The notes under the pieces: generated by a model
What the model saw: the letters and a program-made list of their open reading frames with translations, nothing else
Told to the model about the DNA's origin: nothing
The model's database searches: none
Source of the DNA: Actinomadura citrea
GTDB taxonomy: Bacteria > Actinomycetota > Actinomycetes > Streptosporangiales > Streptosporangiaceae
Direction: 5' to 3'
Assembly: GCF_013409045.1 (NCBI RefSeq)
Contig: NZ_JACCBT010000001.1
Location: 5,952,001-6,016,000, forward strand
DNA length: 64,000 bases
Translations under genes and position numbers: made by a program
Part shown: positions 43,081 through 51,345 of the stretch, in pieces
How the letters are laid out: each line of letters opens with the position of its first letter
Numbering within the stretch: position 1 is the stretch's first letter

Positions 43081-43536
43081 TCAGCCGCGGCGGGCCCTCA
43101 GGGCCTCCAGCGCCTTGTCGGCGTGGGTGTTCATGCGGACCTCGCTCTTGACGACCGCCAGGACGCTGCGGTCGGTGTCGATGACGAAGGTCTGGCGCTT
43201 GGTCGGCATGAGGGCCACGGAGCGCTTGACGCCGAAGCGCGCGCGGACCTCGCCGTCCGGGTCGGACAGCAGCGGGTAGCCGAGCGAGTGCTTGTCGGCG
43301 AACTCCTTCTGCTTGCCGACCGGGTCCGCGCTGATGCCCACCGGACGGGCGCCCGCCTCGGCGAGCTCGGCGACCACGTCGCGGAAATGGCAGGCCTCGG
43401 CGGTGCAGCCGGGGGTCATGGCCGCCGGGTAGAAGAACAGGACCACCGGGCCCTCGGCCAGCAGGCCGGTCAGGGTGCGCGGTTCGCCCGTCTCGTCCGG
43501 GAGTTCGAAGTCGTCGACGACATCACCGGGTTTCAT
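43081..43536 (-). CDS. bcp: Thiol peroxidase, BCP/PrxQ type
   Basis: 151 residues from ATG 43536. Thioredoxin fold with VVLFFYPAAMTPGCTAEACHFRD: the peroxidatic Cys44 and resolving Cys49 are five residues apart, the hallmark of BCP/PrxQ. Later LGYPLLSDPDGEVRARFGV and TFVIDTDR. It reduces hydroperoxides with thioredoxin. Monocistronic and convergent with the CocE gene. Confidence 0.92.
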   Translation of the reverse strand: MKPGDVVDDFELPDETGEPRTLTGLLAEGPVVLFFYPAAMTPGCTAEACHFRDVVAELAEAGARPVGISADPVGKQKEFADKHSLGYPLLSDPDGEVRARFGVKRSVALMPTKRQTFVIDTDRSVLAVVKSEVRMNTHADKALEALRARRG

Positions 43537-43821
43537 GGGTCGAACCTAGCCGAGCAGGGCCGCGACCTCCCCGGCGGCCCTGTGGCCGCGCGCGGAACCC
43601 GTCGCGGGACAGGTTCGCGCCGTACGCCATGAACCGGACCGGTTCGTCGTCCGTCGGAAAAAGTATCGCCGCAGGGTGAGCGGCCTCCCGCCGGCGCCGG
43701 GGGCAGGTATTCCGTTTCGTCAGGTTTGACGGAGAGGGGGGAGGGATAGGAAACTGACCGAGCAGGTGTCTACGACGCAGATACCTCCGAGCTTCCCCTG
43801 CGTAGTCCCGGAGGATCCGTC

Positions 43822-45075
43822 ATGCATCGCCCGCTTCACATCGCTCTGGTGTCCGCCTCCGACCTTGACGGCGAGCACCTGCAGTCAGTCCACGTCCGGG
43901 ATCTCGCTCGTTCCCTCACCCGTCCGCTGGTCGCCGACGGTGAGCCGAACCAGGTCACGGTCTACACGCGCCGCCAGGACAGGGCCGCCCGCGGTCGCGT
44001 CCGGCTCGCGCCGGGCGCCTCCCAGGTGAACCTGGACGCCGGCCCCGCCCGCCCGCTGTCGGACGACGAACTGCTCCAGCACCTGCGCGACTTCGCCGAC
44101 GGGCTGCGTCGCCGCTGGTCAGGCTCGGCGCGCCCCGACATCGTGCACGCGCACGGCTGGATCGGCGGCCTGGCCGCCTGCGCCGTCGCCCGCGAGCTCG
44201 GCATCCCCTTCGTGCAGAGCTACCACGGCGTGGCCGCCGTCGAGCGGCAGGCCGGACGCCAGGTCCACCCGCACCGCGACCGCCTGGAGAAGGCCATCGG
44301 GCGGGACGCCGACCTGGTCCTGGCCGGGCACGCCGAGGAGGCCACCGCGGTCGTGCGGACGGGCGTCCCGCGGCCGTCGGTCTCGGTCGTCCCCTACGGC
44401 GTGGACTCCGAGCACTTCTCGCAGGTCGGCCCGGCCATGCCGCACGGCGACCGGCCCCGCCTGGTGATCGTCAGCGAGGACCTCGGCGCCGACGCCGAGA
44501 CCGCGCTGCGCGCCCTGGTGCACGTCCCCGACGCCGAGCTGGCCGTCGCCGGCGGCCCGGAGCGCGAGGACCTGGAGCACGACTCGGCCGTCCACCGGCT
44601 GCGGCTGCTGGCCAAGGAGCTGCACGTCGCCGACCGGGTCATCTTCCTCGGGCGGCTGCCCCGCAAGACCCTGCCGAAGCTGCTGCGGACCGCGAGCCTC
44701 GCGCTCTGCCTGGCCCCGCACCAGCCGTCCCCGGCGGTGCCGCTGGAGGCCATGGCCTGCGGCGTCCCCGTGGTGGCGACCCCGGTCGGCGGCAACGCCG
44801 ACGAGGTCCTGGACCACATCACCGGCATCCACGTCCCGGCGGGACGGCCGGTCGTGATCGGGCGGGCGATCCGGCAGCTGCTGTCGGAGGACACCACCCT
44901 GCACGGCTACTCGATCGCCGCCGGCGACCGCGCGCGCTCCCGCTACTCCCTGGAGCGGGTCGCCGCCGAGACGCTCCGCGCGTACCTGAAGGTGCTGCCC
45001 GTCCCGGAGCCGGAGCCGGCGGAGGAGGACGAGGCGGGGCAGGAGACCGGCAAGGCCCCCGCCCTGGTCGGCTGA
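43822..45075 (+). CDS. Glycosyltransferase family 4 (GT-B)
   Basis: 417 residues from ATG 43822 with GGAGG seven bases upstream. GT-B fold: N-domain IALVSASDLDGEHLQSVHV, DIVHAHGWIGGLAACAV; C-domain VIFLGRLPRKTLPKLLRTA and the donor-binding EAMACGVPVVATPVGGNADEV. It probably transfers a sugar from a nucleotide or sugar-phosphate donor to an unknown acceptor (cell wall, mycothiol-like or polyketide). The acidic Pro/Glu tail of about 30 residues is unusual. A hairpin follows. Confidence 0.87.
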   Translation: MHRPLHIALVSASDLDGEHLQSVHVRDLARSLTRPLVADGEPNQVTVYTRRQDRAARGRVRLAPGASQVNLDAGPARPLSDDELLQHLRDFADGLRRRWSGSARPDIVHAHGWIGGLAACAVARELGIPFVQSYHGVAAVERQAGRQVHPHRDRLEKAIGRDADLVLAGHAEEATAVVRTGVPRPSVSVVPYGVDSEHFSQVGPAMPHGDRPRLVIVSEDLGADAETALRALVHVPDAELAVAGGPEREDLEHDSAVHRLRLLAKELHVADRVIFLGRLPRKTLPKLLRTASLALCLAPHQPSPAVPLEAMACGVPVVATPVGGNADEVLDHITGIHVPAGRPVVIGRAIRQLLSEDTTLHGYSIAAGDRARSRYSLERVAAETLRAYLKVLPVPEPEPAEEDEAGQETGKAPALVG

Positions 45076-45091
45076 CGCACACCGTCCCTGC

Positions 45092-45120
45092 GGGCCCCGG
45101 ACCCTCCCGGTCCGGGGCCC
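45092..45120 (+). terminator. Hairpin after the GT4 gene
   Basis: GGGCCCCGGACC and GGTCCGGGGCCC are perfect 12-base arms with a five-base loop, 16 bases after the stop. Confidence 0.66.
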
Positions 45121-45174
45121 GTTCACGTCCCCCCGGATGGAATACTCGACCGAGATGACCAGAAAGGGCAGTTC

Positions 45175-48135
45175 ATGCTGATCGGCAGGGCGGCGGAGCT
45201 CGCGGAGCTGACCGCCGCGCTGGACCGCGCCGCCGCCGGCAGCGCGGGCGTCGTGCTGGTCAGCGGGGACGCGGGGGTCGGCAAGACGCACCTGGTGTCC
45301 GCGCTCACCGCCGCCGCCGTCGACCGCGGCTGCGCCGTGCTCGTCGGGCAGTGCGCCGAGCTGGGCGAGAGCATGCCCTACCTGCCGCTCACCGACGCCC
45401 TGTGGGCCGCCGCGCACGCCGGGACGCCGGAGTCGGACGAGGTCCGCTCCGCGCTCGACGCCCGGCCCGCGCTCGCGCGCCTGCTGCCCGACGGCGAGGG
45501 CGGCCCCGCCGCGGGATCCGAGCTCGGCCAGCAGCAGCTGTTCGGCGCGGTGCTCGGCCTGCTCGGGGAACTGGGCGACGAGCGGCCCGTGCTGCTGGTC
45601 CTGGAGGACCTGCACTGGGCCGACCGGTCGACGCGGCACCTGCTGACGTTCCTCAGCCGCGTCCTGCAGCGCGAGCGGGTCTGCCTCGTCGGGACGTACC
45701 GGTCCGACGACCTGCACCGGCGGCACCCGCTGCGGCCCGTGGTCGCCGAGCTGCTGCGGCTGCCGAACGTGACGGGCGTCGAGGTCCGCCCGTTCGGCCG
45801 GGGCGAGACGGCCCAGTACCTCGCCGAGCTGGCGCGCGGGTCCGCCCCGGTCACGGCACGGACCGTCGAGCGGGTGCACCGCCGGTCGGAGGGCAACCCC
45901 TTCTACGCCGCCGAGCTGTACTCCTCGGGCCTGGACGTCGGGGACACCGGGGACGACGGGGCGGCCGGGCTGCCGTCCGCGCTCGCCGACCTGCTGCTGT
46001 CGCGGATCGAGCGGCTGTCGGACGCGGGCCAGCGGGTGGTGCGGGTCGCGGCCGTGGCGGGGCGCCGCGTCGACGACGAACTGGTCCGCGTCGTGGCGGG
46101 GCTGGACGAGGCGACGGTCGGCGAGGCGCTGCGCGAGGTGGTGTCGCACCAGCTGCTCGTCCCGTCCGGCGCCGGGTACACGTTCCGGCACGCGCTGCTG
46201 CGCGAGGCCGTCTACGCCGACCTGCTGCCCGGCGAGCGGACCCGGCTGCACGCCGACTTCGCCCGGCTCCTGGTCGGCCTCCCCGACGGCACGCGCGGGT
46301 CGGCCGCCGAGCTGGCGCACCACAGCCTCGCCGCGCACGACCTGCCCGCAGCGTTCGCCGCGTCGGTCCGGGCCGGCCGGGAGGCCGACCGCCTCGCCGC
46401 GCCCGCCGAGGCCTACGAGCACTACGACCGGGCGCTGGAGCTGTGGGACGCCGTCGCCGACCCGGAGGCCGCCGCCGGCACGGACCGGATGCGCCTGTCG
46501 CTGGCGGCCGCCCAGGCGTCCGCGCGGGCCGGCGAGCTGCGGCGGGCGGTGCACCGGCTGCGCCGGGTGCTGGCCGCGGCCGACCCCGCCGACGTCCGGC
46601 TCGGCTGCCTGCTGCGCGAGCACCTGGCCGGCTACCTCGGCGACATCGACGAGGACGCCGAGTCGCAGGCGGTGGCGCGGGAGGCGGTGGCGATGCTGCC
46701 GGCCGACCCGCCGACCGTCGAGCGCGCCGACGCGCTCGCCACCTACGCCCGGACGCTGATGTACCGGGACGCGGCCGGGGAGATGCCCGAGTTCGCCGAG
46801 CGCGCCATCGAGACGGCGCGCGAGGCGGGCGCCACCGGCGCCGAGGCCAGCCTGCTGGTCACGCTCGGCCTGTACCGCGAGTCGCGGGAGGCCGACACCG
46901 GCGTCGCGGAGGTGTTCGCCCGCGCCCACGAGCTGGCCGCGGCGGCCGGCGACAGCTCCATGATCGCGATGCGGGCCTCCTTCCACCTCGCCCGGACGAA
47001 GTTCGACCGCGGCGACCTCGCGGGCGCGGTCCGTGCTGCCGACGCGGGCGTGAAGTTCGCCGTGGACAACGGCCTCGTGTGGAGCACGTTCGGCATCGTG
47101 CTGCGGTCCCTGCGCTACCTCGTCCACTACACGTCGGGGGACTGGGCGGAGGCGGGCCGGCTCGCCGACGAGTTCGCGGTCCAGGTCGTCCGCACGCCCG
47201 AGGCGCAGGTGTCGGCGTACGCCCTGTTCCTGGAGGTCGCGCAGGGCGCCCCGACGGTCGAGCAGCGGCTGCGCTGGATCGCTCCGCTGCGGGCGCAGGA
47301 CGGGTTCGTCAACTACCTCTCCCGGGGGCTCGCCGCCGAGCAGGCGCTGTGGCACGGCGACCCCGAGACGGCCGCCGAGCACGTCCGCGACGTTCTCGAC
47401 ACCGTCTACATCGAGACGGTCGGGGCCATCCGCATCGCGGCGACCGGGCTCTGGGCGGAGGCCGACCGGGCGGCCCGGGCCCGCGCCGCCGGGGACGAGG
47501 AGGCGCTGCGGGCGGCGCGGGAGACCGGCGACATGCTCCTGCGGATCGCGCGCAGCGTCGTCGCGGTCAACGTCGACGGGCAGCCGCGCGCCTGGCTCGG
47601 CTGGGAGGGGCAGGGCTGGCTGGCGCGCGCCGAGGCCGAGCGCCGCCGCCTGGACGGCGTCCACGACGTGGAACTGTGGCGCAGGACGGCCGAGCTGTTC
47701 ACCTACGGCGACTCCGACGGCGGGTTCGTCTACGAGGTGGCGCGGTCGCGGTGGCGGCTGGCCGAGGCGCTGGCCGAGAACGGCGACCGGGACGAGGCCG
47801 CCGTGCAGTGGCGGGCGGCCGTGCAGGCCGCCGAACGGCTCGGTGCCAGGCCGCTGCTGGCCGCGCTGCGCGACCTCGGCGTCCGCGCCCGGCTCGGGAC
47901 CGGCCGCGCGGGCGCGGCGCCCCGGACCGCGCCGTCCGGTCCGCTCGACTCCCTCACCGGACGGGAGCGGGAGGTGCTGAAGCTCGTCGCCGAGGGCCGC
48001 AACAACCGGGAGATCGCGGCGGCGCTGTTCATCTCCCCCAAGACGGCGAGCGTGCACGTGTCGAACATCCTCGGCAAGCTGAACGTCTCCAGCCGCACCC
48101 AGGCCGCCGCCGTCGCCCACCGCGAGGGCACCTGA
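45175..48135 (+). CDS. LuxR-family regulator with AAA ATPase (LAL type)
   Basis: 986 residues from ATG 45175. N-terminal P-loop ATPase (VVLVSGDAGVGKTHLVSAL near 27-45; Walker B VLLVLEDLHWADRS near 141-155), a long TPR-like middle, and a C-terminal LuxR HTH (LTGREREVLKLVAEGRNNRE, AAALFISPKTASVHVSNILGKL). Large LAL regulators activate catabolic or antibiotic genes on ligand and ATP binding. The target is not evident; the next rightward gene lies about 300 bases downstream. Confidence 0.92.
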   Translation: MLIGRAAELAELTAALDRAAAGSAGVVLVSGDAGVGKTHLVSALTAAAVDRGCAVLVGQCAELGESMPYLPLTDALWAAAHAGTPESDEVRSALDARPALARLLPDGEGGPAAGSELGQQQLFGAVLGLLGELGDERPVLLVLEDLHWADRSTRHLLTFLSRVLQRERVCLVGTYRSDDLHRRHPLRPVVAELLRLPNVTGVEVRPFGRGETAQYLAELARGSAPVTARTVERVHRRSEGNPFYAAELYSSGLDVGDTGDDGAAGLPSALADLLLSRIERLSDAGQRVVRVAAVAGRRVDDELVRVVAGLDEATVGEALREVVSHQLLVPSGAGYTFRHALLREAVYADLLPGERTRLHADFARLLVGLPDGTRGSAAELAHHSLAAHDLPAAFAASVRAGREADRLAAPAEAYEHYDRALELWDAVADPEAAAGTDRMRLSLAAAQASARAGELRRAVHRLRRVLAAADPADVRLGCLLREHLAGYLGDIDEDAESQAVAREAVAMLPADPPTVERADALATYARTLMYRDAAGEMPEFAERAIETAREAGATGAEASLLVTLGLYRESREADTGVAEVFARAHELAAAAGDSSMIAMRASFHLARTKFDRGDLAGAVRAADAGVKFAVDNGLVWSTFGIVLRSLRYLVHYTSGDWAEAGRLADEFAVQVVRTPEAQVSAYALFLEVAQGAPTVEQRLRWIAPLRAQDGFVNYLSRGLAAEQALWHGDPETAAEHVRDVLDTVYIETVGAIRIAATGLWAEADRAARARAAGDEEALRAARETGDMLLRIARSVVAVNVDGQPRAWLGWEGQGWLARAEAERRRLDGVHDVELWRRTAELFTYGDSDGGFVYEVARSRWRLAEALAENGDRDEAAVQWRAAVQAAERLGARPLLAALRDLGVRARLGTGRAGAAPRTAPSGPLDSLTGREREVLKLVAEGRNNREIAAALFISPKTASVHVSNILGKLNVSSRTQAAAVAHREGT

Positions 48136-48432
48136 TCTTGCCATTCCGGACCGGGCGCCGGTAATGTGCATTTCGTGACTGCCGGGTCGGCCATGGGCCA
48201 CGAGCGAGTGAGGTTCCCGGCCTCCGAGTGAGGCCGCGGCGGGCCCGAGGCCCGCCTCTTCCACTCCCCTTTCTCTTCATCTTCCGCGCGCGCCGCGCAT
48301 CGTTCTTCGCGCGCGCAGCGCGACGTCATCAGGCATGCCCGTGCTTTCGGCATGCCCTTGTACCACCTTTCCGAAGCCACGGCCGCGCGTTCTTTCCGTG
48401 GCTTGTTCGCCATGCCCGAAAACAGGAGACAA

Positions 48433-49260
48433 ATGGATTTCAACAAGCAGATCATCGAGGAGTTCCGCGCGAACGGCGGACGGGTCGGCGGCCCGTTCGA
48501 GGGCGGGCGGCTGCTCCTGCTGACCACGACCGGGGCGCGGAGCGGCGCCCCGCACACGACGCCGCTCGGCTACCTGCCCGACGGCGTCGGGCGCGTCCTG
48601 GTCATCGGCTCGGCCGGTGGCGCGCCGAGGAACCCGGCCTGGTTCCACAACCTGGTCGCGAACCCGCGCGTCACGGTCGAGAGCGGCGCCTTCACCTACG
48701 AGGCCGACGCGGTCGTCCTGGAAGGGGACGAGCGCGACCGCGCCTTCGCCCGGGCCGCCGAGGCCGATCCCGGCTGGGCCGGGTACGAGGAGAAGTCGGG
48801 ACGGACGCTCCCCGTCGTCGCCCTGGTCCAGGTCGCCGCCGGGCCGCCCTCCGGGCCGGAGTCGCCCAGCGCCATGCTGGTCGCGGTGCACGACGCGTTC
48901 CGCGGGGAGCTGGAGCTGATCCGCAAGGAGGTCGCCGCGTCCGGGGCCGCCGTGGGCGCTCAGCTGAGGGTCAACTGCCTGACGATGTGCCAGGGGCTCG
49001 GTCACCACCACATGGGTGAGGACCAGCAGATGTTCCCCTTGCTGGAGCGGCGCCACCCCGAGCTGGCCCCGGCGCTGGCGGAGCTGAGGGACGAGCACGC
49101 GACGATCAGCGCGCTGCTGGAGGAGCTGCGCCGCGTCCTCGACGCCGGCGACTCCGCGTCGCTGCGCGCCGAGGTCGACCGGCTCACCGCCGCCCTGGGG
49201 GCGCATCTCGACCGCGAAGAGGAGCGGCTCGTCCCGCTCCTGGACGCCCTGGAGTTCTAG
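48433..49260 (+). CDS. DDN-type F420-dependent nitroreductase-like domain fused to hemerythrin
   Basis: 275 residues from ATG 48433, with CAGGAG six bases upstream; earlier in-frame ATGs (48352, 48412) lack this. Residues 1-135 are a DDN split-barrel (LLLLTTTGARSGAPHTTPLG, GGAPRNPAWFHNLVANPRVTVE), which binds F420H2. Residues 155-270 are a hemerythrin-like HHE domain (LGHHHMGEDQQMFPLLERRH, RDEHATISALLEEL, HLDREEERLVPLL) with His and Glu for a diiron site. Fusion of an F420 reductase with an oxygen- or NO-binding module suggests redox sensing or detoxification. Bases 48290-48420 contain short hairpins. Confidence 0.88.
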   Translation: MDFNKQIIEEFRANGGRVGGPFEGGRLLLLTTTGARSGAPHTTPLGYLPDGVGRVLVIGSAGGAPRNPAWFHNLVANPRVTVESGAFTYEADAVVLEGDERDRAFARAAEADPGWAGYEEKSGRTLPVVALVQVAAGPPSGPESPSAMLVAVHDAFRGELELIRKEVAASGAAVGAQLRVNCLTMCQGLGHHHMGEDQQMFPLLERRHPELAPALAELRDEHATISALLEELRRVLDAGDSASLRAEVDRLTAALGAHLDREEERLVPLLDALEF

Positions 49261-49270
49261 GAGCGGGCTC

Positions 49271-50335
49271 CTAGAGGAGGCCGCGGCCGGGGATCAGCGG
49301 CAGGTCCAGGGCGGTGAGCAGGCCGGGGGGCGCCTCGACGACGGCGGGGACGGCGTTGACGAGGCGCATCGCGGTGGCCTTCAGGCCCGCGGTGTTGTGG
49401 TCGCCGTCGGTGCCGAGGAGCCGCAGGTCCACCGTGTAGTTCGGCTCGCCGCGGACCTCGACCCGGTAGCAGCCCGCGCCGGCGGGCTGCGGCCAGTCGG
49501 GGGCGAGGTCGTCGCGGAGCCGGGTGACGTGCTCCAGGACGACGACGGCCTCGCCGCCGCGCATGCCCCGCACCTCGAACCGCAGCGCCGCGGCCGTGCC
49601 CTTCTCGATGGTCCCGGCGGAGACGGCGAAGGTCTCGGGCGCGGGGAGGCGGGTGTGCCCCTCGGTGATGCCGTCCAGTTCCACGCCGAGGCCGGCGGCG
49701 ATCTGCCGAACGACGCTCCCCCACGCCATGGTGAGGACGCCGGGCTGCAGCAGCATCGGCGCGTCGTCCAGCGGGCGCCCGAAGCCCATGATGTCGAACA
49801 GGACCGTGGCCTGGTCGTAGGTGTTGTAGTTCAGGATCTCCATGCAGCGGACCTGCTCGATGCGCTCGCTGATGCCGGTGACGGCGAGCGGGAGCACGTC
49901 GTTGGCGAAGCCGGGGTCGATGCCGTTGACGAAGACGGACGCCCCGCCGGCCGCGGCCGCCTCCCGCACCGGGTCCGACATCCCGGCCGGGACGACGCCG
50001 TCCGGGAACTGCAGGAACACCGGGCTGCTGGAGACGACGTTCACCCCGGCGCGCAGGATGCGGCACAGGTCGTCGATCGCCTCCATCAGCCGGACGTCGG
50101 CCATCGAGGTGTAGACGACGCAGTCGGGCCGCAGGGCCAGCAGCGCCTCGGCGTCGCCGGTGGCGGTGACGCCGAGGTCGCGGCCGAGGCCCGCCAGGTC
50201 GCCGGCGTCCCGGCCGACCTTGGCCGGGTTGGAGACCCACACCCCGGCGAGTTCGAGGTCGGGGCGGGCGTCGATGCCGGCGATCGCGTGCCGCCCGACG
50301 TTGCCGGTGCTCCACTGGACGACGCGGTAGGTCAC
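49271..50335 (-). CDS. NAD(P)H-dependent dehydrogenase, dihydrodipicolinate-reductase-like
   Basis: 354 residues from GTG 50335, overlapping the stop of the SDR gene upstream. Rossmann start YRVVQWSTGNVGRHAI, then LAGVWVSNPAKVG and VVYTSMADVRL; the C-terminal half is the DapB-like dimer domain (FVNGIDPGFANDVLPLAVTG). It belongs to the group related to 2,4-diaminopentanoate dehydrogenase, frequent in steroid- and lipid-degrading actinomycetes. Co-transcribed with the SDR behind a KstR-type site, so a catabolic role is likely. Confidence 0.82.
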   Translation of the reverse strand: MTYRVVQWSTGNVGRHAIAGIDARPDLELAGVWVSNPAKVGRDAGDLAGLGRDLGVTATGDAEALLALRPDCVVYTSMADVRLMEAIDDLCRILRAGVNVVSSSPVFLQFPDGVVPAGMSDPVREAAAAGGASVFVNGIDPGFANDVLPLAVTGISERIEQVRCMEILNYNTYDQATVLFDIMGFGRPLDDAPMLLQPGVLTMAWGSVVRQIAAGLGVELDGITEGHTRLPAPETFAVSAGTIEKGTAAALRFEVRGMRGGEAVVVLEHVTRLRDDLAPDWPQPAGAGCYRVEVRGEPNYTVDLRLLGTDGDHNTAGLKATAMRLVNAVPAVVEAPPGLLTALDLPLIPGRGLL

Positions 50336-51120
50336 AGATCCTCCAGGCCGAGGTCGAGGTTGGGGGCCTCGATGCCGCCGTCCACGCGCAGCACGCTGCC
50401 GGTGACGTAGGCGGAGGCGGGCGCGGCGAGGTAGAGGACGGCGGCGGCGACGTCCTCGGGCTCGCCGACGCGGCGCAGCGGCGTCCTGCGCTCCATCTCG
50501 GTGCGCAGTTCGTCGCTGGTCATGACGACGTCGAGCGCGGACGTCGCGACGGAGCCGACGGCCACGGCGTTGACGCGCACGCGCGGGGCCAGGTCGAACG
50601 CGGCGAGCCGGGTGTAGTGGGCGAGGGCCGCCTTGGCGCTGCCGTAGGCGAGGTAACCGCGGCCCGCGATGCGCCCCATGGCCGAGGAGATGTTGACGAC
50701 GCTGCCGCCGTCCGCCTTCAGCAGGTGCGGGACTGCCGCGCGGGTCAGCGCGTGCGCGGTGCCCACGTTGAAGCGGAACGCCTTCTCCATGTGCCGGGGG
50801 GAGGTGTCCAGGAAGGCGGCGGGCATGGCGCCGCCCATGTTGTTCACCACGATGTCCAGGCGGCCGAACTCGCCGGCGGCGAGGTCCGCCAGCTCGGCGG
50901 CGGTCTCGGGGTCGGCCAGGTCGGAGGGGACGACCAGGGCCCGCCGCCCGGCCGCCTCGATCCCGGCGGCGACCTCGTCGAGCTGCTCGCGCGTCCGGGA
51001 GGAGATCACCACGTCGGCGCCCGCCTGGGCGAGCGCGACCGCGGTGGCCGCTCCGATCCCCCGGCCCGCGCCGGTCACCACCGCCACCCTGCCGTCGATT
51101 CGGAACCGCTCCGAGATCAC
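50332..51120 (-). CDS. Short-chain dehydrogenase/reductase
   Basis: 262 residues from GTG 51120 (GGAGG eight bases upstream; GTG 51129 is the alternative). SDR motifs: VVTGAGRGIGAAT (cofactor), NNMGG, the Ser of ISSAMG and YGSAK (catalytic Tyr and Lys; YxxxK kept). It oxidises or reduces a hydroxy or keto group with NAD(P). Operon with the following dehydrogenase; a 14-base motif matching the KstR consensus lies 53 bases upstream. Confidence 0.92.
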   Translation of the reverse strand: MISERFRIDGRVAVVTGAGRGIGAATAVALAQAGADVVISSRTREQLDEVAAGIEAAGRRALVVPSDLADPETAAELADLAAGEFGRLDIVVNNMGGAMPAAFLDTSPRHMEKAFRFNVGTAHALTRAAVPHLLKADGGSVVNISSAMGRIAGRGYLAYGSAKAALAHYTRLAAFDLAPRVRVNAVAVGSVATSALDVVMTSDELRTEMERRTPLRRVGEPEDVAAAVLYLAAPASAYVTGSVLRVDGGIEAPNLDLGLEDL

Positions 51121-51172
51121 CGGCGTCACCTCCGGTCCGTCGCCTCGCCGCCCGCACAGCCTACGCAGGAAC

Positions 51173-51186
51173 TAGAACCTGTTTCA
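51173..51186. promoter_or_regulatory. KstR-type operator
   Basis: TAGAACCTGTTTCA fits the published KstR consensus TNNAACNNGTTNNA on both strands. It lies directly upstream of the leftward SDR/dehydrogenase operon. KstR controls steroid and related lipid catabolism in mycobacteria and rhodococci. A single 14-base match to a degenerate consensus is suggestive, not proof. Confidence 0.5.
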
Positions 51187-51300
51187 ATACCAGTGTGACG
51201 GGCGGCGCGTGACGGGCGCACGCCGGCGGACGGTACATCTTCACGGGTCATTCGTGATGTCCGCTACTAGTCCATTTCCGACATGCCTGCAATTCTTTCC

Positions 51301-51329
51301 CCTGTGCGTTCCGGCAACCGGCGCACAGG
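51301..51329 (+). promoter_or_regulatory. Hairpin in the leader of the lanthipeptide synthetase gene
   Basis: CCTGTGCG and CGCACAGG pair perfectly, with an inner CCGG/CCGG pairing. It ends 16 bases before the GTG and just before the AGGGGA ribosome site, so it could affect translation. TCACG/CGTGA (51241-51257) is a further small inverted repeat upstream. Confidence 0.4.
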
Positions 51330-51345
51330 AAAGGGGAAACCGGCC

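Noticed and set aside
44119..48264. 1381-codon minus-strand frame
   Set aside because: Low-complexity Arg/Pro/Val-rich shadow opposite the GT4 and LuxR-LAL genes, a usual result of high GC at third codon positions.
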